Positions 56,797 through 64,000 of a DNA stretch of 64,000 bases are shown here, piece after piece; within the stretch, counting starts at the first letter, position 1; each line of letters starts with the position of its first letter. This DNA comes from Arenibacter antarcticus (lineage in GTDB: Bacteria > Bacteroidota > Bacteroidia > Flavobacteriales > Flavobacteriaceae). The notes beneath the pieces were generated by a model. The model was not told the origin of the DNA. It was given only the letters and a program-made list of their open reading frames with translations, and made no database searches. A program made the position numbers and the translations under genes. The stretch spans positions 744,001-808,000 of the forward strand of contig NZ_CP166679.1 in assembly GCF_041320605.1 (NCBI RefSeq), in the 5' to 3' direction.

Positions 56797-57561
56797 ATGG
56801 ACCTCATAGAAAATATAGTGCATTTTTTTAAAAAGCCCAAAGAGGAAACGGAAGACACGTCTCCGGAAGGAACCTGCCCGGTTTGTTGGGGCTATCAGGA
56901 ATACGATCACAAAATACGCCAATTGTTCAAGGACAAACAGATCGACGTGAACAATCATCAATACAATTATATGAAGATTCAAAAATTCATGGTAAAGTAT
57001 ATAGACGGCATACGCCTAAAGCAAGGAGACATTAAAGAATGCCCCACTTGTGGCGGCAAGTCAAATTTGCATTATACTCCTATTGAGGAACAGCCACAAA
57101 GTAAGACAGAGAGCATCCATATTAAATACATGAAACAGTGTATAGCGCTTGCTAAAACTGCAATGGCAAACGAAAATTTTCCCGTAGGAGCTCTAGTAGT
57201 ACAGAACAATAGGGTAATCGGCAAGGCATCCGAAGCGGGGAAATCCTCTAATGATGTTACCAAACATGCCGAAATAGAGGCCATTAAAGATGCCCTGAAA
57301 AACACAGGGTCAGAAAAACTGGAGGATTGTGATCTCTACACCACTCATGAACCTTGCATTATGTGCTCCTACGTAATTCGGCATTATAGATTGCGGACCG
57401 TAATTTATGGGACCGAAGGAGATCAAGGTGGCATTACATCAGATTTAAAGGTAATGCTAACAACAAATTTTTTAGCCTGGGGAAAGCCCCCAATAATCAT
57501 CGGTAATATTTTAGAGCAGGAATGCAAAGAATTGTCCAATGATTATTTTAAACTAAATTAA
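56797..57561 (+). CDS. Nucleoside/cytidine-type deaminase fused to a cysteine-rich N-terminal domain
   Basis: 254 residues. The N-terminal part (about 1-100) has CPVC at 27-30 and CPTCGG at 82-87, two pairs that can hold a zinc; in other Bacteroidota this domain occurs alone as a short hypothetical protein. The C-terminal part (about 107-254) is a zinc-dependent deaminase: HAEIEA with ligand His157 and catalytic Glu159, and PCIMC with Cys187 and Cys190. The deaminase half resembles guanine/tRNA-type nucleoside deaminases (YVIRHYRLRTVIYGTEGDQGG). The frame is continuous, so the fusion is real here. The target base is not known. Confidence 0.87.
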   Translation: MDLIENIVHFFKKPKEETEDTSPEGTCPVCWGYQEYDHKIRQLFKDKQIDVNNHQYNYMKIQKFMVKYIDGIRLKQGDIKECPTCGGKSNLHYTPIEEQPQSKTESIHIKYMKQCIALAKTAMANENFPVGALVVQNNRVIGKASEAGKSSNDVTKHAEIEAIKDALKNTGSEKLEDCDLYTTHEPCIMCSYVIRHYRLRTVIYGTEGDQGGITSDLKVMLTTNFLAWGKPPIIIGNILEQECKELSNDYFKLN

Positions 57562-57617
57562 AATTTACAACCTATGAAATGAGCATGACCGAAATCTGGT
57601 CGCAAATACGAATGAAG

Positions 57618-57655
57618 ATATGCGAACCTGACTGTCGTCAGGCAAGCTCGCATAT
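57618..57655 (+). promoter_or_regulatory. Two-level hairpin in the GAPDH leader
   Basis: Outer arms ATATGCGA and TCGCATAT (57618-57625, 57648-57655) enclose an inner CCTGAC/GTCAGG stem (57627-57632, 57637-57642) with loop TGTC. It ends 29 bp before the GAPDH start. It could be a terminator for the deaminase gene, though no T-run follows, or an mRNA control element. Confidence 0.5.
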
Positions 57656-57684
57656 GAGTGTTAAAAATCAATAAATATCTACAC

Positions 57685-58680
57685 ATGAAAATAGCTATTA
57701 ACGGCATGGGGCGCATCGGAAGAGCAGCCTTAAAATTAATTTTAGACACGGATGGCCTAGAAATAATATCGGTGAACGATATCATCCCAATAGAAAACCT
57801 TGTGTATCTTATAAAATACGATACGGTTTACGGTATTTATGAAAAGGAAGTTTCCCATGAAGGGCATACCCTTATCATAGATGGAACTCGGATCCACTAT
57901 ACGATTATTAAAAATCCCGAAGAATTGCCATGGAAAGAAAATGGTATCGATTTGGTCATAGAAAGTACTGGATTATTTACTTTACGTGAAGACGCAGAAA
58001 AACATATTAAGGCGGGCGCCAAAACCGTTATTATTTCGGCTCCTACAAAAAGTGAGGATACCCCCACTGTAGTTCATGGAGTCAATTCGGCCGAAGGAAA
58101 GGTTTCTATTTTTTCTTGCGCCAGTTGCACTACCAATAATATAAGTCCGGTTGTTGAAATTTTGGACCGTAGGATAGGCATAAAGAAAGCTATTATGACT
58201 ACAGTACATGCCTATACGGCATCACAAAGTATAGTGGACGGCCCTTCTAAAAAGAATTTTCGCATGGGGAGGGCGGGCGCGGCCAACCTAGTACCTACTA
58301 CGACAGGAGCTGCCATTGCCACTACCAAAGCGCTACCACGCTTAGCGGGCAAGTTTGACGGGGTCGCCATACGAACTCCCATCCCAGTGGGATCTATATC
58401 GGACTTAACCTTTGTCACCCAAATACCGGTTACGGTAGAAGGGGTAAATGCTATTTTTGTGGAGGAGGCAAATACAGACCGTTATGCCAAGGTTCTTGCA
58501 GTTACCACAGATCCCATAGTCTCCTCGGATATAATAAAGAATCCATTTGCTTCTACCGTTGATCTGAGTATGACCAGAGTGGTTGATGGCGACCTGTTAA
58601 AAGTAATGACGTGGTACGACAATGAATGGGGGTTCACCAATCAAATGATCCGGCAAATTCTCCAATTAAAGGAATCCTAA
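57685..58680 (+). CDS. gap: Type I glyceraldehyde-3-phosphate dehydrogenase
   Basis: 331 residues from ATG 57685 (MKIAINGMGRIGR), chosen over an ATG 27 bp upstream because the NAD-binding strand must start here. The catalytic Cys148 in SCASCTTNN and His175 in TTVHAYTASQ are intact, and VND (Asp near residue 32) favours NAD. PTTTGAA and RTPIPVGS match GapA. Its place amid stress genes, not among glycolysis genes, suggests a second or stress-induced copy; another gap elsewhere in the genome is expected but cannot be seen. Confidence 0.94.
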   Translation: MKIAINGMGRIGRAALKLILDTDGLEIISVNDIIPIENLVYLIKYDTVYGIYEKEVSHEGHTLIIDGTRIHYTIIKNPEELPWKENGIDLVIESTGLFTLREDAEKHIKAGAKTVIISAPTKSEDTPTVVHGVNSAEGKVSIFSCASCTTNNISPVVEILDRRIGIKKAIMTTVHAYTASQSIVDGPSKKNFRMGRAGAANLVPTTTGAAIATTKALPRLAGKFDGVAIRTPIPVGSISDLTFVTQIPVTVEGVNAIFVEEANTDRYAKVLAVTTDPIVSSDIIKNPFASTVDLSMTRVVDGDLLKVMTWYDNEWGFTNQMIRQILQLKES

Positions 58681-58745
58681 GATTCTATGGTTAGAACTAC
58701 TTTTAGCCTACCAAAGTAGCTTAACAGCTGTTTTACTGACGTTTA

Positions 58746-58773
58746 ATACTTATCAAAGTACTTTAATAAGTAT
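58746..58773 (+). promoter_or_regulatory. 28-bp palindrome ahead of katA
   Basis: ATACTTATCAAAGT followed by ACTTTAATAAGTAT, symmetrical at 13 of 14 positions with no spacer. It lies 53 bp before the catalase start, a good place for an operator. The core is not a classic Fur/PerR box, so the protein is unknown. Confidence 0.6.
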
Positions 58774-58826
58774 AGGAAATATTGTAACTTCATTCACTGA
58801 TTAATTAATTTTTAAAACGAAAAGAA

Positions 58827-60341
58827 ATGGAGGAGAAAAATTCCAAACTTACAAGACAGACCGGGGCCCCGGTTCCAGATAATCAGAATGTGCAAACAGC
58901 AGGCCCACGTGGACCTATGCTGATGCAGGATGCTTGGTTCCTTGAAAAAATGGCAAATTTTGACCGAGAGGTGATTCCAGAAAGGCGAATGCACGCAAAA
59001 GGCTCAGGTGCTTTTGGTACTTTTACTGTGACACACGACATCACTCCATACACCAAGGCCAATATTTTCAGTGAAGTTGGAAAAAAAACTGAAATGTTTA
59101 GCCGGTTTTCTACTGTTGCCGGAGAAAGAGGTGCTGCGGATGCCGAAAGAGATATCAGAGGTTTTGCACTGAAGTTTTATACTGAGGAAGGGATCTGGGA
59201 TCTGGTAGGAAACAATACTCCAGTATTTTTCTTTCGTGATCCGATGAAGTTCCCCGACTTGAACCATGCCGTAAAACGAGATCCAAAAACCAATTTAAGA
59301 AGCGCCAATAACAACTGGGATTTCTGGACACTGCTCCCTGAATCTTTGCACCAGGTCACCATAACTATGAGTGATCGCGGGATTCCTAAAGGCTTCAGAA
59401 ATATGCACGGCTTTGGAAGTCACACCTATAGCTTCATCAATAAAGAAAACATAAGACACTGGGTGAAATTCCATTTTGTTACGCAACAGGGAATCGAAAA
59501 CCTATCAGATGAAGAGGCCATGAAAGTAGTTGGCATGGATAGGGAATCATCCCAAAGAGACCTTTTTGACGCCATTGAAAGGGAAGATTTCCCGAAATGG
59601 AAAATGTTTATTCAGGTCATGACAGAAGAGCAAGCAAAAACGTACCGCTTTCATCCTTTCGACTTGACCAAAGTTTGGTCTAAAAAAGATTTTCCGCTTA
59701 TTCCTGTTGGCGAATTTGAGTTGAATAGAAACCCGGAAAACTATTTCCAAGATGTAGAACAAGCTGCATTTAACCCTACGAATATTGTTCCCGGAATTGG
59801 GTTCTCTCCGGATAAAATGCTTCAGGGAAGATTGTTTTCTTATGGAGATGCACAACGTTATAGACTTGGCGTAAATCACTATCAAATTCCGGTTAACAAA
59901 CCTACTTGTCCCTATCATGCTTACCACAGGGATGGGGCCATGCGTGTAGACGGAAACTATGGTGCTGCCAAGCATTACGAGCCAAACAGCTATGGCGAAT
60001 GGCAGGAACAACCCGAGGCACAAGAACCACCATTAGAATTGGATGGTAGCGCTTATGCACATAATTTCAGGGATGATGATGAAGATTACTTCACGCAGCC
60101 AGGCGATTTGTTCCGCATCATAAAAGCGGATGGTAAAGCAGCGTTATTATTTAACAATACAGCAGCTCAAGTAGGTGGTGCAGATAAATTTATTCAGATC
60201 CGTCATATCAGAAACTGCTATAAAGCAGACCCGGAATATGGAGAAGGTGTAGCAAAAGCGCTAGGCTTAACGATGGATGAAGTAAATAGCTTCGACATGA
60301 CTCCCTATGATAGATGGGCACCGAGACCGAGCAAAGGGTAG
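58827..60341 (+). CDS. katA: Clade-3-like monofunctional catalase
   Basis: 504 residues of a haem catalase that breaks down hydrogen peroxide. The catalytic histidine is His56 in [13 protein letters not shown]; the asparagine lies in [14 protein letters not shown]; the haem-ligand tyrosine is in [14 protein letters not shown]. The N-terminal GRPVPD-like [12 protein letters not shown] and length fit small-subunit catalases. It has its own palindromic control site and a long terminator, so it can be expressed apart from the array upstream. No signal peptide is present. Confidence 0.96.
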   Translation: MEEKNSKLTRQTGAPVPDNQNVQTAGPRGPMLMQDAWFLEKMANFDREVIPERRMHAKGSGAFGTFTVTHDITPYTKANIFSEVGKKTEMFSRFSTVAGERGAADAERDIRGFALKFYTEEGIWDLVGNNTPVFFFRDPMKFPDLNHAVKRDPKTNLRSANNNWDFWTLLPESLHQVTITMSDRGIPKGFRNMHGFGSHTYSFINKENIRHWVKFHFVTQQGIENLSDEEAMKVVGMDRESSQRDLFDAIEREDFPKWKMFIQVMTEEQAKTYRFHPFDLTKVWSKKDFPLIPVGEFELNRNPENYFQDVEQAAFNPTNIVPGIGFSPDKMLQGRLFSYGDAQRYRLGVNHYQIPVNKPTCPYHAYHRDGAMRVDGNYGAAKHYEPNSYGEWQEQPEAQEPPLELDGSAYAHNFRDDDEDYFTQPGDLFRIIKADGKAALLFNNTAAQVGGADKFIQIRHIRNCYKADPEYGEGVAKALGLTMDEVNSFDMTPYDRWAPRPSKG

Positions 60342-60420
60342 GTTCTCTGAAAAATGATGAAGTATTAGACAGACCATTGCAATTAATAAAAGTGAATTGT
60401 ATTCTTATGGTAATGTATAG

Positions 60421-60636
60421 ATACTGAACAATAAAAACATTGATGTTAGTGGCCATTATTATGGCTACCAACATCAATGTTTTGAATTAGTAAAAGACGG
60501 GCATCAAGTAGTAAAGCTCAAAAACAATAAAATGGAAAAACAGCACTATCCCATTGGAGGATCTGTGATTAAATTTGATGAGGAAAGCTTGCTTTATAAA
60601 AACCAACTATTAGGATTATCATCCTATATAAAATAA
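60421..60636 (+). pseudogene. Possible gene remnant overlapping the katA terminator
   Basis: A 71-codon open frame without a proper start, preceded by TAG at 60418-60420, ends in FDEESLLYKNQLLGLSSYIK. Its second half reads like the C-terminus of a soluble protein; an ATG at 60532 would give a 34-residue product. It could be a decayed gene or chance. Confidence 0.3.
60434..60483 (+). terminator. Terminator of katA
   Basis: A 14-bp perfect outer stem (AAAACATTGATGTT / AACATCAATGTTTT) continuing into an 8-bp inner stem past one mismatch, with loop TATT. It is flanked by A and T runs. Confidence 0.85.
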
Positions 60637-60788
60637 TCGCACTTCAAACCATAAATAGATTGCCTATAGGCAATCCCCCCTTTTGCCATCTCATTAATTG
60701 GTAGTCTTTATGTTGCCATATCACGACAACAAAAAAATGCGTTTCACAGGTATTTATGAACTATTCCCGTGGTAAATCCATTGGGAAA

Positions 60789-61229
60789 TTAATCCAGTGG
60801 AATGGCCAATAAGGGAATTTTTAGTTCATCAATTAAATCTTTTTTCTTATTATCGGTAAACAGTTCATAGATTAAATTTTTCTTTTTATGGCCCGCCACA
60901 ACGAGATCAATATCATGCTCTTCCACAATTTTTTTAATAGATTTAATAACCGAACCTTCAATTAAAAAACCTTCAGCTGAAATATTGTGTTTTTCCTCAA
61001 TATCCTTAGCCAATTGTTTAATAATGACAGCTGCATTTTTATTGTCTTCAGTTCTTTTATCATAAATAAACTGAGGCCCCGCCTCACGACTCAATAAATC
61101 CGTCGGATTGGCAGCCGCAACCTGTATTATCCAGATTTTTGCATCTGTGAATTTGGCAAGTTTCACCGCTTGAGTTATTAATAAATTTGCGTTTATTGGT
61201 TTATCTACTGCAACAAGTATGTTCTTCAT
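60789..61229 (-). CDS. Universal stress protein UspA family
   Basis: 146 residues with the USP fold: KNILVAVDKPINANLLITQAVKLA at the start and DIDLVVAGHKKK then a C-terminal ELKIPLLAIPLD. The nucleotide-binding glycine motif G-2x-G-9x-G is not clear (AGHKKKNLIYELFTDNKKKDL), so ATP binding is doubtful. It is convergent with katA and completes the stress cluster. Confidence 0.88.
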   Translation of the reverse strand: MKNILVAVDKPINANLLITQAVKLAKFTDAKIWIIQVAAANPTDLLSREAGPQFIYDKRTEDNKNAAVIIKQLAKDIEEKHNISAEGFLIEGSVIKSIKKIVEEHDIDLVVAGHKKKNLIYELFTDNKKKDLIDELKIPLLAIPLD

Positions 61230-61534
61230 GAAAAATAAAATTTATAGAAACCCAATGTAAGCAAAAAAACACATCTTTCTGAAATTGCCTTTAGAATTTA
61301 CAGATGGTTCCTTGGTTAGACAATTTGTAGACTTCCCTGAGAATACCCAAAATTCAATGATCTCTAACGCAAAAAGTAAGTTCAGAACATTTGAAACCTA
61401 CATTGATAGAGAAGATTCCAAAAACACTAACTTTACAATAACCATGCATACCTGTTTTATATCTATCAATGGAATATTCAATAGTGAACATGGCTTTAGA
61501 AGGCATCCAAATAAAGGTTTTATAGCACATAAAA
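61230..61534. other. Intergenic stretch with no firm gene
   Basis: About 300 bp between the usp start and the receptor stop. A plus-strand frame starting TTG at 61285 reaches into the receptor gene's antisense and looks random; a minus-strand frame (ends ELTFCVRDH) is no better. I call neither. Confidence 0.45.
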
Positions 61535-64000
61535 TTAAAACTCCTGCTTCCCGAACTCGCTTTCGATGAACTTTGATTTATTCTTATTTTTATTAAAAGT
61601 ATACGACAAATTTAGGAATACAACATCTACCTCATACACGTAATTGGTTGTGGTATAGAACTCGTTCTTCCTAAAAGTGGTAATACGTTGTTCATTACTA
61701 TCCAACAGTCCCATATCTATGTTCTGCCACTGTAAGGTAGCCACAAGTCGACTGTCTAGAAAAGTCTTCCGTAGGGACAAGCTGGGCGAATAGAACCGGG
61801 AATCTTCTCCCTGTGCTGTATTCCGTGCAGAAATATAGTTAAAAGTAAACTGCGCGGAGGCGGTATCCGAAAAATCTACCGTGCTGTTCGCATTGATAGA
61901 ATAGATAAAAGCATCACTATCAACGCTCCTTCCGTCATATTCCCCATCAATGGCATACCTATAAAGATTCGCTCCTATAAAGTTCGACCAATTCTTGGTC
62001 GGTTTCAGTTGCGCACCAAGTTCTAGTCCCACTGAACGGCTGTCCCCAACATTGGAGTAGATCCGGTTGAGGATGGTATCGTTATAAATGGTATTGACCC
62101 GGTTGACCAGATTCTTAACATCCCTGTAGTATGCCGTTGCATAAACAGAATTCCCGTCCCCAAAATTCTTTGTCACGCCCAGCTCAAAAAGATCGATGAA
62201 TTCTGGACGGAGGGTAGGATCTCCCTGCTCTAAGGTCTCCGAATGCTCCCTTTCTGGAAATGGGTTCATCATAAAGGTGGTGCTGCGTTCTACGCGTTTA
62301 CTGTAGGCGGCCTTAAGTTTCGTATTGTTCTCAAAAGTATATTGCACTGAAGCCGAGGGAAAGGGTTTAATGTAATCATAGGTATAGGTTGTGTCTACCG
62401 TGCCCAGCTTGTCGCGCAGGTCAAAGATACGGTCCATACCCTCTACACGGACGCCGGCGGCATAGTCCCATTTATCCTTATTGCCTGTAAACTGAATATA
62501 GGCGGAATGGAGGTCCCTCACAAGGTCTACTTCGCTTGAAAAATCGGATATCAGTTCAAATTCGCCTGTGTCATTGTTCTTTCTATCATAGACAAAATCT
62601 CCTTTATGGTCCAGCTTCCGGTATTGGTACCCGGTTTCTAATTGTCCGAAAGAAAAAGGTTTCCAGGCATAGTCCACTTGTAATCGGATTCCGTTCAACG
62701 GATTGTCGTTGGTATTGTATTCCTGCTGATAAATAATGTTGTTATCTGGATGACCAAGGTTATCGTTTACCGTGGGCCCTCCCAACATGGTATATTCATA
62801 TAAAAATGAGGTGGAAAGTTTAGAATCGTTTTTAAAAGTATGCCCATAATCAAAACTACTCAAAACAAAATCACTTCTTCTGATACGTAGGTTATGGTTA
62901 TAATATTGAAAAGTGCTTAAACGTTCCCCGTCTTGTGCAGGGGTGATTTGGTGGTTATCAAAATAGGTGATGTCCGCCAAACGATCCTTTTGTCGCTTTC
63001 CGGCATAAAAACCCAAAGAATAGGCATTTCGCGAATCGGGCGTAAAATCTACTGTGAACCTTCCGCTGTAGTTAACCTCATCAAAACTGCGTTCCCCATT
63101 GGAGGGAAACTGGGTGAGGGTATCGTTGATAATGGTAAAGACATCGCCCTCGCGCCTACCCCCAAGATCGTTGCGCTGGTAGTTACCGCCAAGAGAAATG
63201 TTCCAATCTCCTTTAATCATATTATACGTACCGTCAATGCCATAGCGCTGGTGTATAACGGCATTGTCATATTTTTCTATGGATGGCAAACCACCCTTTA
63301 CATTGATCTGAGCAAAAGCACCATCGGCGGCCCCCTTTCTGGTGATGATGTTGAGGATACCAGCCTTGCCTTCGGGATCGTACTTGGCGGAAGGTGCCGT
63401 TATGACCTCCACACGTTCTATGGCGTTGGCTGGAAGCTGGTTCAACAGTGCCGATGCATTGCCTTGTACCGGGTTGCCGTTTAGCAGCACAACAAATCCC
63501 TTACTGCCACGTACGCTAATTTCTCCCAGTCCGTCTACAGTAACAGAGGGAATGTTCCTTATAATATCGGTAGCACTCCCACCTTGGGCGTTCTGGAATT
63601 TTGTGGCATCGAATACCTGCCGATCTATTTTATTTACCACGGTGGCCCGCTCTCCCTTTACAATCACTTCGTTCAATTGGTTTTCTCCAATAAAAAGTGA
63701 GATGGTCCCCAGATGAACTGAAGAGTTCCTGTTCTGCACTTGGATATCGCGAACGATCTCGGGCTGAAACCCGATAAAGGAGGCCTCTAGATAATAGGTC
63801 CCCTTTTTTACATCGGGGATGATAAAAACACCATTGATATCGGTAATGACTCCCATAACCAATTCGTCGTTTCCCTGATCGAATAGGGCTGCGGTGGCAT
63901 ACTCCAAGGGATAGTCCCCATCTACTAATTTTCCGCTGATCTGTGCGGATGCCAAATGGGTGAAGCAGATAATTGTAAAAACAAATAGAATCGGTATTTT
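61535..64000 (-). CDS. Outer-membrane beta-barrel receptor, TonB-dependent-receptor-like (5' end missing)
   Basis: The frame stays open to the window edge, so 821 residues are visible and only the first few are missing. It starts inside a signal peptide (KIPILFVFTIICF, cleavage near ASAQ). A carboxypeptidase-regulatory-like domain follows (GKLVDGDYPLEYATAALFD), then a plug domain (VNKIDRQVFDATKFQNAQGG, NIPSVTVDGLGEISVRGSKG, RVEVITAPSAKYDPEGKAGI) and a barrel of the OMP_b-brl_3 type (CSR-like strands such as TFNYISARNTAQGEDSRFYSP). It likely takes up a large substrate with ExbB/ExbD energy. The substrate is not known, and no SusD partner is in view. Confidence 0.9.
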   Translation of the reverse strand, partial: KIPILFVFTIICFTHLASAQISGKLVDGDYPLEYATAALFDQGNDELVMGVITDINGVFIIPDVKKGTYYLEASFIGFQPEIVRDIQVQNRNSSVHLGTISLFIGENQLNEVIVKGERATVVNKIDRQVFDATKFQNAQGGSATDIIRNIPSVTVDGLGEISVRGSKGFVVLLNGNPVQGNASALLNQLPANAIERVEVITAPSAKYDPEGKAGILNIITRKGAADGAFAQINVKGGLPSIEKYDNAVIHQRYGIDGTYNMIKGDWNISLGGNYQRNDLGGRREGDVFTIINDTLTQFPSNGERSFDEVNYSGRFTVDFTPDSRNAYSLGFYAGKRQKDRLADITYFDNHQITPAQDGERLSTFQYYNHNLRIRRSDFVLSSFDYGHTFKNDSKLSTSFLYEYTMLGGPTVNDNLGHPDNNIIYQQEYNTNDNPLNGIRLQVDYAWKPFSFGQLETGYQYRKLDHKGDFVYDRKNNDTGEFELISDFSSEVDLVRDLHSAYIQFTGNKDKWDYAAGVRVEGMDRIFDLRDKLGTVDTTYTYDYIKPFPSASVQYTFENNTKLKAAYSKRVERSTTFMMNPFPEREHSETLEQGDPTLRPEFIDLFELGVTKNFGDGNSVYATAYYRDVKNLVNRVNTIYNDTILNRIYSNVGDSRSVGLELGAQLKPTKNWSNFIGANLYRYAIDGEYDGRSVDSDAFIYSINANSTVDFSDTASAQFTFNYISARNTAQGEDSRFYSPSLSLRKTFLDSRLVATLQWQNIDMGLLDSNEQRITTFRKNEFYTTTNYVYEVDVVFLNLSYTFNKNKNKSKFIESEFGKQEF

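Noticed and set aside
61285..61569. A 94-codon plus-strand frame with a TTG start
   Set aside because: It overlaps the receptor gene on the other strand, and its sequence resembles no protein I know.
1..64000. Search by eye for CRISPR arrays, insertion sequences, phage genes and restriction or abortive-infection systems
   Set aside because: No regularly spaced repeats, transposase, integrase or defence genes were recognised; nearly all large frames are housekeeping or envelope genes.

Overview
The window is a contiguous stretch of chromosome from a member of the Bacteroidota, most likely a marine Flavobacteriaceae. The evidence is direct: promoters of the Bacteroidota type (TTG about 17-20 bp ahead of TAnnTTTG), starts that mostly lack a Shine-Dalgarno motif, the block rimP-nusA-infB next to a SPOR protein and the first cytochrome gene of an alternative complex III locus, a DUF2723 protein, a type I asparaginase, and an outer-membrane receptor with an N-terminal carboxypeptidase-regulatory-like domain. 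No ribosomal RNA, CRISPR array or intact insertion sequence was seen. The exact genus cannot be settled from this sequence.

Layout. 1-5970: a truncated membrane cytochrome c gene, a SPOR protein, and the translation/transcription operon rimP-nusA-infB with a structured leader. 6514-10209: an amidohydrolase, then an arsenic resistance operon (arsR, a DUF6428 gene, an arsenate-reductase-like phosphatase, ACR3 efflux pump). 10465-12200: a scarred accessory patch with an inverted sulfatase remnant, tiny ORFs, a 23-bp repeat and an HPF-like ribosome-associated protein. 12262-23664: asnA with a palindromic operator, tRNA-Gln, DUF2723 membrane protein, a thioredoxin-fold protein without active-site cysteines, a phosphoesterase, cutC, a glycosylasparaginase-like lipoprotein, and polA. 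24032-28655: rplM-rpsI, rpsB-tsf, pyrH-frr, a classic translation cluster. 28949-35663: an RND/MMPL exporter, asnS, rpoN and two envelope proteins. 35751-48182: an ExbB/ExbD motor operon, tRNA-Ser, ansA, tatD, an aspartic protease, the 2-oxoglutarate dehydrogenase genes odhA-odhB, galE and a sugar aminotransferase. 48279-49514: waaA, which adds Kdo to lipid A.

49515-60640 is gene-poor and then turns into a one-strand stress array: small membrane peptides, a large AcnA-type aconitase, an OsmC peroxidase, two AhpD-like proteins, an SDR oxidoreductase, a deaminase fused to a cysteine-rich domain, a second-type GAPDH and a catalase. A universal stress protein lies just beyond on the opposite strand. 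Hairpins or palindromes precede acnA, the GAPDH gene and katA. The window ends inside the 5' end of an outer-membrane receptor gene.

The most unusual items are the fusion of ribosomal protein S2 to a helix-hairpin-helix domain, the deaminase fusion, the cysteine-less thioredoxin, the large hairpin just upstream of aconitase, the 28-bp palindrome ahead of catalase, the 25-bp palindrome ahead of asnA, and the small-ORF/HPF cassette with its repeat. I did not find a clear new defence or mobile system.
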